A DNA stretch of 32,193 bases from Gammaproteobacteria bacterium (GTDB lineage Bacteria > Pseudomonadota > Gammaproteobacteria > Steroidobacterales > Rariloculaceae). Numbering within the stretch: the first letter of the stretch is position 1; the number at the start of each line of letters is the position of its first letter. Positions 17,190 to 25,633 of the stretch are shown piece by piece. The stretch covers positions 1 to 32,193 of the forward strand of contig JAOTTJ010000006.1 in NCBI GenBank assembly GCA_029864465.1, given 5' to 3'. The notes beneath the pieces are model-generated. The model did not search any database and was not told the DNA's origin. It saw nothing but the letters and a program-made list of their open reading frames with translations. The translations under genes were made by a program, and so were the position numbers.

Positions 17190-18047
17190 TCAGTTTTTCG
17201 GGGCCGATCTCGCGATCATGATCGAGCAACGCGTGAGCCGCAGTAGCTCACGAACGAGACCCGCGTTGGACCGCGTAAGGTGCGCAGGGGCGACGAGCGC
17301 CCGCGCGTTGCCGGCCTGCGCGAGAAAGGCCAATGTATGCGCGCCGAGGCTCGCCGCACGTAAACGCTCGACTCTGACCACAGCGTCTCGGCTGTGCCGG
17401 CGCAGCGCAGCCTCGACTTCGGCCTCATGCGATTGCGATCGCTCGCCGAGTAGCACCGTAAGCGAACTATTGCCCGCACGCGCAAGGCTCGCTGCGGCTC
17501 GGCCACTCGTTTCCACATCGGCCGCCTCGTCAATGATCGCAAGCACGGTGCTGCCCGTCGTCCAGCCCTCGCGTGCGTAGAGCACGTTCGGTAAATCGGT
17601 GCGGCAAAGTTGCTCTAATTGACTGGCCCATATCGACGGCGCGCCAGTCGCAAGCTGGGCGAGTTCGATCACGAGCATCTCGGCGTCTGCGGCAGCAATG
17701 GCGAGCTCGCCGACGAGTTGCCCGCGTAGTGTCCTGAACGCGTGCGGCAGACCGAGGCGCGCGGCTTCTCGCTCAAAGATCCGCCTGATTGCGAGCGATT
17801 GGGCGTTCAGCTGGCGTTCGAGCTGCGTGAAGTCGAGCGGTCGCGCAGCGCCCGACAGCATGACCTCTGTGGCTAGGCGACTCTGCGCGTGTGCGAGCAG
17901 CTCGGTATCCTCAATAAATAGGCCCAGCAGCTTGCAGCTTTGCTCGATCGCGACGTCCCGAAGTAGCTCGAGGCCCGCGCTTCCGGGCGCCGCCGGGTCC
18001 AGCGCCACGATGATCGCGCGCCGCTTGTCGTCGGCGTCGATCAACAT
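17190..18047 (-). CDS. divergent universal-stress-protein-like protein
   Basis: Usp-like opening (RRAIIVALDPAAPGSAGLELLRDVAIEQSCKLLGLFIED) and ending (ARALVAPAHLTRSNAGLVRELLRLTRCSIMIAR); last gene of a minus-strand operon. Confidence 0.6.
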   Translation of the reverse strand: MLIDADDKRRAIIVALDPAAPGSAGLELLRDVAIEQSCKLLGLFIEDTELLAHAQSRLATEVMLSGAARPLDFTQLERQLNAQSLAIRRIFEREAARLGLPHAFRTLRGQLVGELAIAAADAEMLVIELAQLATGAPSIWASQLEQLCRTDLPNVLYAREGWTTGSTVLAIIDEAADVETSGRAAASLARAGNSSLTVLLGERSQSHEAEVEAALRRHSRDAVVRVERLRAASLGAHTLAFLAQAGNARALVAPAHLTRSNAGLVRELLRLTRCSIMIARSAPKN

Positions 18048-18064
18048 GTCTGTGCGCGCGACAT

Positions 18065-20500
18065 CTACGTCGACTCCCCTTCGGATTCGGTCTCGTCCTT
18101 CTTGGCGTGGTCGAACTCCCGGCGCAGCTCTGCAAGCTCGATGAGCCGTTTTTCGACACGACCGTTGATGCTGTCCTCTGGAAACTGGCCTTCTTCATCC
18201 CGCTGACCTGCAGCGATACCGGTCAGCAGCGCGAGCGCCTCGTCGACTGTCGCGACGGGATAGATCGCAAACTGGCCGTTGCGTGCCGCCTCGACGACAT
18301 CGGCACGCAACATCAAGTGTTTGGCGTTGTCCGCAGGAATCAGAACACCTTGGTCACCTGTGAGTCCACGGGTCCTGCAGATGTCGAAAAATCCTTCGAT
18401 CTTTTCATTGACGCCGCCGATTACCTGAACTGTCCCATGTTGATTCATCGACCCGGTTACCGCGAGCGTCTGCCGAATCGGTGCATTTGCCAATGCGGAG
18501 AGCAGCGCACAGGTTTCGGCGATCGTTGCGCTGTCGCCCTCGACGCCACCGTAGCTCTGCTCGAATACCAGGCTCGCAGCGAAGGATAGCGGCGTCTCGG
18601 GAGCAAACGTCGCGCTGACGTAAGCGGATAAGATCAAGACGCCTTTGGAGTGTATCGGGCCGCCAAGCTCGGTTTCTCTCTCGATATCCACGATCTTGCC
18701 ATCGCCGATGCTGACGTTGGCCGTAATCTTCGACGGCTGACCGAAGGAAAATCGGCCCAGATCGATGACCGACAAGCCGTTCACTTGACCGACCCTCGTG
18801 CCTTGCGTGTCGATGAGAATGTCGTCGCGTTGAATCTCCTCGTGCATCTCCGAGCGCAGGCGGTCGAGACGATGAATTTGCGCGTCGATCGCTACCTGAA
18901 CGTGCTCGGCATGCACGGTATCGCTGTCTACCCGCCGTGCCCAGTAGTCGGACTCTCGAATGAGGTCGGAGACATCACGGAGCCGCGTGCTGAGTTTCTC
19001 GGCATCGCCCAGTAGTCGCGAGCTGTGCTCGATGATGCGCGCGACGGCGCGCGGAGTCAGAGGTAAGAGCCCTTCGCGCTGCGCGAGTGTCGCGATGAGT
19101 CTGCCGTAGAGCTGGATGTTGTCGTCTGTGCGGTCGATCCGGTTCTCGAAATCAGCCGCGACCTTGAAAAGTTCTTGGAAGTCCGGGTCGAGCTCGCAGA
19201 GGAGAAAATACAGGACACGGCTGCCGAGGAGGATGACCTTGCAGTCGAGCGGAATCGGGTCGGGCTCGAGCGACACCGTCGTTACGAGACTAAGCTGTTG
19301 CCCGAGCGACTCCATCCGGACAGCTTTCTCGAATAACGTGCGCTTCAGGGACGTCCAGGCATACGGCTCAGTGAGGAGCCGATCCGCGTCGAGAATCAGA
19401 AAGCCGCCATTGGCTTTGTGCAGCGCACCGGGCCGGATCATCGAAAAATCCGTGACCAGCGCGCCGAACTGGGGCACGTGCTCTATGCGACCGAGCAAGT
19501 TCTGATAAGTAGGGTTGCTTTCGTAGACGATCGGGACGCCACCGTCTTCCGGTTGCTCGACAACCACGTTGACCTGATAGCGCTGCAGTGAGCGAGACGG
19601 GTCGGCGCCGAACAATGTCTGCCGCGTTTCTTCGGGCTGGAAATCGGGCGCGTGCGCTAGCACGTCCTCGCGCATGTCCTCGAGGAATCGCAGCACCTCG
19701 GGAAACTTCCTATACGCTGCAGTCAGCTCGACGAACGGACCGCGTATTGCGAGCTCGGTGACCTCCCGGTCCAAGGTTCTGATTCGTTCTCGGCGCTGCT
19801 TGTGCCACTCGGGCAATTCTTCGATGTGCGCCCTGAGCTTCTCCGTCATGGCTTCCATGGCCGTGGTCGTGCGGTCTTTCTCCTTGTCCGAGAGCTTCTC
19901 GAAATCCTTGTCCGAGAGCAGCTTGCCAGTTCGCATCGGCGCGATTGCGAAGCCGTGCGGTGTCGGTACGAGGCTGACATCGTGTTGCTGTGCCTCCTGC
20001 TGCAGTGCTTCCATCGTCGCGCGGTGCTTTTCCTCGTACTCCTGCGTAATCTCGGCGACCTGATTACGATAGTGTTCGCTCTCGAAAGCAGCTGGTATTG
20101 CGGCGAGCAACTCATCGACGATGCTTGCCACGTCTTGCTTCAGCGTCGCACCTTTTCTGGCTGGCAGGCGCAGTGCGATAGGCTTGCGCTCGTCATTGAA
20201 ATTGTTGACGTAGCACCAATCCGACGGCGCGGCCTCGGTTCTCAGAGACTCGAGATATTCCTTGACGATACGGCGCTGGTGACTGCCGTCCGGTCCGAGA
20301 ACGAACAGGTTGTAGCCATCTCCGGTCATGCGAACGCCGAACTCAAGCGCCGACAATGCCCGCTGCTGGCCCACGGCGATATCGAGTTCAGCAAGCTCGG
20401 CGGTCGTGCCGAAGGCAAAGGCGCTCGCGTCACAGTGGTTGTAGAGCGACTCTGCGGCCAACGGCTGAGGACTGTTAATCGCTGGTATTTCTTTCGGCAC
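18065..20500 (-). CDS. Lon-like ATP-dependent protease / AAA-family ATPase (AAA_32 + Lon_C type)
   Basis: GQQRALSALEFGVRMTGDGYNLFVLGPDGS; LHKANGGFLILDADRLLTEPYAWTSLKRTL; Lon protease domain GVEGDSATIAETCALLSALANAPIRQTLAVTGSMNQHGTVQVIGGVNEKIEGFFD (Ser/Lys dyad). Confidence 0.9.
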   Translation of the reverse strand: MPKEIPAINSPQPLAAESLYNHCDASAFAFGTTAELAELDIAVGQQRALSALEFGVRMTGDGYNLFVLGPDGSHQRRIVKEYLESLRTEAAPSDWCYVNNFNDERKPIALRLPARKGATLKQDVASIVDELLAAIPAAFESEHYRNQVAEITQEYEEKHRATMEALQQEAQQHDVSLVPTPHGFAIAPMRTGKLLSDKDFEKLSDKEKDRTTTAMEAMTEKLRAHIEELPEWHKQRRERIRTLDREVTELAIRGPFVELTAAYRKFPEVLRFLEDMREDVLAHAPDFQPEETRQTLFGADPSRSLQRYQVNVVVEQPEDGGVPIVYESNPTYQNLLGRIEHVPQFGALVTDFSMIRPGALHKANGGFLILDADRLLTEPYAWTSLKRTLFEKAVRMESLGQQLSLVTTVSLEPDPIPLDCKVILLGSRVLYFLLCELDPDFQELFKVAADFENRIDRTDDNIQLYGRLIATLAQREGLLPLTPRAVARIIEHSSRLLGDAEKLSTRLRDVSDLIRESDYWARRVDSDTVHAEHVQVAIDAQIHRLDRLRSEMHEEIQRDDILIDTQGTRVGQVNGLSVIDLGRFSFGQPSKITANVSIGDGKIVDIERETELGGPIHSKGVLILSAYVSATFAPETPLSFAASLVFEQSYGGVEGDSATIAETCALLSALANAPIRQTLAVTGSMNQHGTVQVIGGVNEKIEGFFDICRTRGLTGDQGVLIPADNAKHLMLRADVVEAARNGQFAIYPVATVDEALALLTGIAAGQRDEEGQFPEDSINGRVEKRLIELAELRREFDHAKKDETESEGEST

Positions 20501-20571
20501 GGTCTAGCTCGAACGTTTCATCAGGTGGTTGCAGCATAGTACCAGTGTGGCGATGGGCTCGTGCACGGGGT

Positions 20572-22122
20572 TTATCGAACGGCCAGGATCTGCTCGAGAA
20601 CCCGTTGACTGTTCCGGATACCCTCCGTATCGATAACGACGGTTCGCCGCCGCTCGGTATCGGTGAGACAGTCGCTCGTCTCGAGTTGGTATTCCAGCAC
20701 ACTGATGTCAGCCTCGGAGACGTCCGCGCCCGCGGCTTGCCGTGCAGCGATCCGGTTGCGTAACGTCTCGGGCTCAGCCGCGCACTCGAGAATCACGAAA
20801 TCCGCCTCGGCCCGATTGGCGAGCTTCGCAAACAACTCGCGCTGCTCGCCGAGTAGAAATGCCGCGTCGACGATAACGTTTAGCCCGGCCCCAAGCCCAG
20901 TCTCGGCATGGCGCGCAAGCGTTGCGTATGTCAGAACCGACATGTCCTCAGCGTAGATACCGCCGGCAACGGGCGAGCCGCTGCGTTGGCGCTCCGAGAA
21001 TCCCGCAAGGCGTTTTCTCTCGACGTCGGATCGGAGCCTGATCGCGGGCAATGTCGGAATCAGATCCCCGCTCCAGGTGGTCTTGCCGCTGCCCGAGTAC
21101 CCGCGCGTGATCACGAGCAGCGGACGGTTCGTCACGACGAGATCGTCCGCTAGCGTGAGGTACGGACCTGCCTCTGTGGCCGGATTCAGGTCGTCAGTCT
21201 GAGCTGCCTTGATCGCGCGAACCTTGGCGCGTACGAGTGCCCGGTGAACGAGGTAGTAGCGCAGCACCGAGAGACCGTCGTAATCGCCCGTGATCTCGAG
21301 ATAACGATTCAAGAACGTGAACGCGAGATCCTTTGAGCCGTGGGCCACCAGATCCATGACGACGAAAGCCGCCTCATCGATGACGTCGATCCAGCGCAAT
21401 TCAGGATCGAACTCCAGTGCGTCGAACGGCAGAAGCCGATCGCGCCAGCGCACGAGATTTTCGAGGTGCAGATCGCCGTGGCCTTCCTTGATTGCGCCCG
21501 CTTGCTTGCGCTGCGTCAGTGCATTCCTCAGGCGCTTGCCTTGATCGCGCACGTATCGGTGCACGACGCTATCTGGCCCGAGGGTGGCCGGCACGGCTGC
21601 TGCGGTTTCGGCAAGATTCTTCTCGACCGATCTGATGATCGCCGCGGCCGCGCCATAGTCCGAATGAATCGGTGCCGCCGGCAACTGCGCATGAAACTCG
21701 CCGATGAGCTCCGCCAGTTCGGCTATCTCGGCCGATCTGACGGCTCCGTTTGCGATTTGTCGGTCGAGACGCGCGTCGGCGGGGAACTCGCGCATGCGGA
21801 CTGCGTAGTCGATCGCCGGCTCGTCATCCAGGATCGGATCGTCTCGAGTACCGCCGATCGAGACGACGTCGAGATAGATTTCAGGTGCGAGGCGACGGTT
21901 GAGCCGGATTTCTTCTTCGCAGTAGCGCCGTCGTGCATCTGCTGAACTGAAATCGAGAAACGGCAGTGTCACGGGTTTTTTGATCTTGAGCGCAATCTCT
22001 CCCGTCAACAGCACCCAGGAGATATGTGTCTCGACGAGCGTTACAGCCGTCACGCCTTTGCCGTGTCGATCCGGATTCAGTAACGCTTGGATCAGCGGAT
22101 CGATGGTCTCACGCGGGCCCAT
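20572..22122 (-). CDS. bifunctional aminoglycoside phosphotransferase-like / P-loop ATP-binding protein
   Basis: KIKKPVTLPFLDFSSADARRRYCEEEIRLNRRLAPEIY, KEGHGDLHLENLV (APH catalytic), and C-terminal Walker A ITRGYSGSGKTTWS. Confidence 0.9.
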   Translation of the reverse strand: MGPRETIDPLIQALLNPDRHGKGVTAVTLVETHISWVLLTGEIALKIKKPVTLPFLDFSSADARRRYCEEEIRLNRRLAPEIYLDVVSIGGTRDDPILDDEPAIDYAVRMREFPADARLDRQIANGAVRSAEIAELAELIGEFHAQLPAAPIHSDYGAAAAIIRSVEKNLAETAAAVPATLGPDSVVHRYVRDQGKRLRNALTQRKQAGAIKEGHGDLHLENLVRWRDRLLPFDALEFDPELRWIDVIDEAAFVVMDLVAHGSKDLAFTFLNRYLEITGDYDGLSVLRYYLVHRALVRAKVRAIKAAQTDDLNPATEAGPYLTLADDLVVTNRPLLVITRGYSGSGKTTWSGDLIPTLPAIRLRSDVERKRLAGFSERQRSGSPVAGGIYAEDMSVLTYATLARHAETGLGAGLNVIVDAAFLLGEQRELFAKLANRAEADFVILECAAEPETLRNRIAARQAAGADVSEADISVLEYQLETSDCLTDTERRRTVVIDTEGIRNSQRVLEQILAVR

Positions 22123-22146
22123 CGGAGGTTCTGAGATAGGTGTTAG

Positions 22147-22596
22147 TCACTCTCTGAACGAACGTTCTCGCTCGATCTGTTTTGCGGAAATCTCAGCGAT
22201 GAAGCTCAGTTCCTTCGTTAGAATGCTCATGACGTCGTCCACGCTAAGCACGCCAAACAGCCCGCCATCGTCGTCGAGCACGGGGATGCGGCGCACACCT
22301 TTTATGCCCATGAAACGCAGTGTCTCGAATACGTCTGCGTCATGCGGCGCGGTCACGAGCGTGGCGCTCATGACGTCGCCGACATCGACCGTGCCGAGCG
22401 CTACTTCTTCTGCTAGAAGTTCGATGACGATGTCGCGATCGGTGACGATACCGAGCGGCTTCTCGATGCCGTCGGTGTGTTCGGTCACGATGATGTCGCC
22501 GATGTGATGCTTGCGCATCTCCCGGACGACTTCGAGGATCGAGGCATTCTTGGAAACCGTGATGACACTGCGGTTGCAGATTTCGCTGATCTTCAC
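22147..22596 (-). CDS. CBS-domain pair protein
   Basis: VKISEICNRSVITVSKNASILEVVREMRKHHIGDIIVTE..PLGIVTDRDIVIELL..VGDVMSATLVTAPHDADVFETLRFMGIKGVRRIPVLDDDGGLFGVLSVDDVM. GTG start at 22596 preceded by TTGGAG; the listed ORF start at 22659 is less likely. Confidence 0.87.
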   Translation of the reverse strand: MKISEICNRSVITVSKNASILEVVREMRKHHIGDIIVTEHTDGIEKPLGIVTDRDIVIELLAEEVALGTVDVGDVMSATLVTAPHDADVFETLRFMGIKGVRRIPVLDDDGGLFGVLSVDDVMSILTKELSFIAEISAKQIERERSFRE

Positions 22597-22757
22597 TTTG
22601 GGTTCTCCAAAAAACCTGGTGGCTGACGCATAGGTCGGACGTGCCCTGCAGTCTGGCATAGCTTTTCGAGGCAGCGAATCTTGGATTCTACCTACCCGAA
22701 GCGCGGCGCAGCTTCTCGGATTGGCTCGTCACGAAGCGCCGACCGGGCTTCGACCAC

Positions 22758-24116
22758 TCAGCCCGGATCGCCGCCGACCAGTGCGAGAAGCTCCTCGGTT
22801 TTCGCTTCCATGAGGTCGGGCTTTCCCCGGCTTTCCACGTTGAGGCGCACGAGCGGTTCGGTGTTCGACGCTCTGAGATTGAAGCGCCAGTCTTCGAATT
22901 CCATGCTCAAGCCGTCCACGTGCTCGATGCAGATCGCAGAATCGCGATACCGATTCTCCAGCGTGTTCAGCGCAACCGCTGCGTCGGCGACCTTGCGGTT
23001 GATCTCGCCACTGGCCGGAAAAGTCGCCATACGTTCGTCCACGAGCTGTGATAATGGGCAGGCGCGCGCGCTCATAATCTGGGCCACGAGCAGCCACGGG
23101 ATCATGCCGCTGTCCGCGTAAGAAAAATCACGAAAATAGTGGTGTGCGCTCATCTCGCCGCCATAGACAGCGTTACTGACACGCATCGTCTCTTTGATGA
23201 AGGCATGCCCCGATTTGCTCTGGATAGTCGTTCCGCCCATCTGGCCGACGATATCGAGCGTATTCCACGTCAGTCGCGGATCATGAACGATACGCTCGTC
23301 TGCTGATTTTTCTAAAAAGGCCTGCGCGAGCAGGCCTACGATGTAATAGCCCTCGATGAAGCGGCCGGTTTCATCGAAGAAAAAACAACGGTCGAAGTCG
23401 CCGTCCCATGCAAGTCCGAGATCGGCACCGAGCCTGACGACAGGTTCCGCCGTGCTGGCACGGTTCTGTTCGAGCATTGGATTCGGCACGCCATTGGGAA
23501 AGGTGCCATCGGGCTCGTGATTGACCTTGATGAACTCGAACGGTAGATGTGGCTCGAGTCGATCGATGATCGGCCCGGCGCCGCCGTTGCCGGCGTTAAC
23601 GACGACCTTCAGCGGCGCGAGCGCAGATCTATCGACGTAGCCGAGAAGGTGATCGATGTAGTCGGCCATGATGTCGAGTGTTTCGACGTTTCCGGATCGG
23701 TCGGCGGGTGCAAAGTCGTTTTTCTCGGCGAGCGCGCGAATCTCGGCCAGGCCGGTGTCCTCGCTAATCGGTCGCGCTTTCTCGCGAACGAATTTCATGC
23801 CGTTGTAATTCGGCGGATTATGGCTGGCCGTGACCATGACGCCGCCGTCGAGCTCGAGGTGGGCTGTGGCGAAGTAGACGAGCTCCGTGCCGCCTATGCC
23901 GATATCGATGACATCGACGCCGGAATCGGTGAGTCCTCGCTGAAGCGCAAGGCTCAGGGCGGGGCTCGTCAAGCGGATATCGCGGCCGATGACGATCTTG
24001 CTCGGTGAGAGGAAATCCGCGTAGGCACGGCCGATGCGATACGCTACATCTTCGTCGAGGTCTTCCGGGACGCGGCCACGGACGTCGTACGCCTTGAAGC
24101 AAGTGATCTTAGTCAT
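22758..24116 (-). CDS. phosphomannomutase/phosphoglucomutase
   Basis: [49 protein letters not shown] (active-site Ser), [16 protein letters not shown] (metal-binding), [22 protein letters not shown]. Confidence 0.94.
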   Translation of the reverse strand: MTKITCFKAYDVRGRVPEDLDEDVAYRIGRAYADFLSPSKIVIGRDIRLTSPALSLALQRGLTDSGVDVIDIGIGGTELVYFATAHLELDGGVMVTASHNPPNYNGMKFVREKARPISEDTGLAEIRALAEKNDFAPADRSGNVETLDIMADYIDHLLGYVDRSALAPLKVVVNAGNGGAGPIIDRLEPHLPFEFIKVNHEPDGTFPNGVPNPMLEQNRASTAEPVVRLGADLGLAWDGDFDRCFFFDETGRFIEGYYIVGLLAQAFLEKSADERIVHDPRLTWNTLDIVGQMGGTTIQSKSGHAFIKETMRVSNAVYGGEMSAHHYFRDFSYADSGMIPWLLVAQIMSARACPLSQLVDERMATFPASGEINRKVADAAVALNTLENRYRDSAICIEHVDGLSMEFEDWRFNLRASNTEPLVRLNVESRGKPDLMEAKTEELLALVGGDPG

Positions 24117-24165
24117 ACGGTATATGGTAGCGGAGAAAACCCGACGATACCTATACTTCTGAGTT

Positions 24166-24199
24166 TGTCGCCGTCACCCTGCGCAGGGTGACGGCGACA
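24166..24199. repeat. perfect 34-bp palindrome in the divergent pmm/bioA intergenic region
   Basis: tgtcgccgtcaccctgc|gcagggtgacggcgaca; both 17-nt halves are exact reverse complements. Confidence 0.92.
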
Positions 24200-24234
24200 C
24201 AGGTTCGCATGAGGGTAAACGATACCGGTGTCGA

Positions 24235-25488
24235 ATGGCGCGTGAAAATTTATGGCTGCCGTATCGTCAGGCGCAGACTGCACCAGCGCCGCAGGTCGCT
24301 ACTCGAACGGAAGGCGCGAGAATAATCCTGGAAGATGGCCGCAGCCTGGTCGACGGCATTTCGTCATGGTGGACGGCTTGTCACGGTTACAATCACCCGG
24401 TGATCGCTGCAGCAGTATCTGCGCAACTGGCGCAGATGCCGCACGTGATGCTCGGCGGTCTCGTGCACGAGCAGGCATGTCAGCTTGGAGGCAGGCTCGC
24501 GGCTGCGCTTCCCGGCGAGCTCGAGCACGTATTTTTCTCCGAATCCGGCTCGGTGGCGGTCGAAGTCGGTATGAAGATCGCCGTCCAGTACTGGCTCAAT
24601 CGAGGCGTGTCCGGGCGAACGCGATTCTTGAGTTTTCGTCACGGTTACCATGGAGACACGTTTGCCGCAATGTCGGTTTGCGATCCAGAGGAGGGCATGC
24701 ATCGACTTTTCGGCGAGCTCGTTGCCGGCCAGCTCATCGTCGATCTGCCGCGCAACTCGACTGAGCTTACCGAGTTCGACAAGACACTGGAGCGACACCG
24801 CGACGAGCTTGCCGGTGTAATCCTCGAGCCGCTCGTACAGGCTGCAGGCGGCATGAAATTTCATTCACCCGAAATGCTCGCGGCCATTGCAGAGACGGTA
24901 TCCAAGCATGGCGTGCTTTTATTGCTCGATGAAATCGCGACGGGCTTCGGTCGTACCGGTAGCCTGTTCGCCTGCGAGCAAGCTGGCGTTACCCCAGACG
25001 TGATCATGCTCTCCAAAGCGCTGACAGGCGGAACGCTGCCGTTGGCAGCGACGGTTGCATCGGAGCGGGTCCACTCCGTGTTTCTTTCGGATACCTATGA
25101 GCATGCGCTCATGCACGGACCGACCTTCGCGGGTAACGCGCTAGCCTGTGCTGCCGCCAATGCATCGCTGACGCTATTCGAGACCGAGCCGCGCCTGGAG
25201 CAGGTTGCGGCGATCGAGGAACGGCTCACTGAGGGCCTTGCTCCGTGCAGTGGGCTCGCGCACGTGGCCGACGTACGCGTCAAAGGCGCAATTGGCGTCG
25301 TCCAGCTCGATCGTGTGCCGGATCTCGATGCGCTGCGTCAAGCATTTCTCGATGAGCATGTCTGGATTCGGCCGTTCCACGATGTGGTCTATCTGATGCC
25401 GCCGTTCGTGATTTCCGAGGATGAGCTCGAGACGTTGATGCGCGCCGTCTGTCGTGTCGTTGAGCGCTGGAGCCGAGCCCCATCGTAG
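24235..25488 (+). CDS. bioA: adenosylmethionine-8-amino-7-oxononanoate aminotransferase
   Basis: NLWLPYRQ, GISSWWTACHGYNHPVI, FSESGSVAVEVGMKIAVQYW, FRHGYHGDTFAAMSVCDP, LLDEIATGFGRTG, LSKALTGGTLPLAATV. Confidence 0.93.
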   Translation: MARENLWLPYRQAQTAPAPQVATRTEGARIILEDGRSLVDGISSWWTACHGYNHPVIAAAVSAQLAQMPHVMLGGLVHEQACQLGGRLAAALPGELEHVFFSESGSVAVEVGMKIAVQYWLNRGVSGRTRFLSFRHGYHGDTFAAMSVCDPEEGMHRLFGELVAGQLIVDLPRNSTELTEFDKTLERHRDELAGVILEPLVQAAGGMKFHSPEMLAAIAETVSKHGVLLLLDEIATGFGRTGSLFACEQAGVTPDVIMLSKALTGGTLPLAATVASERVHSVFLSDTYEHALMHGPTFAGNALACAAANASLTLFETEPRLEQVAAIEERLTEGLAPCSGLAHVADVRVKGAIGVVQLDRVPDLDALRQAFLDEHVWIRPFHDVVYLMPPFVISEDELETLMRAVCRVVERWSRAPS

Positions 25489-25599
25489 CCGCGCTCTCGA
25501 CGAAGACTTTTCGGTAAAGGTCGGCATCGCATCGTGCGGCAGCGGCCGTGTCAGACCTCTGCCTCGCGCACCGAGAGGTATCGTGCGCGGGACCTCGCC

Positions 25600-25620
25600 A
25601 TCTGGTGACGTCCAGATTTT
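25600..25620 (+). terminator. putative intrinsic terminator downstream of bioA
   Basis: atctgg-tgacgt-ccagat hairpin running into TTTT. Confidence 0.4.
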
Positions 25621-25633
25621 CTAGCTTTATCGG

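Noticed and set aside
19802-20539. Plus-strand 245-aa ORF
   Set aside because: Antisense to the N-terminal part of the Lon-like protease; shadow ORF.
10177-25488. Biotin genes split (bioF-bioD separated from bioA by about 12 kb)
   Set aside because: Dispersed bio genes are common in proteobacteria; not unusual enough to report as a finding.
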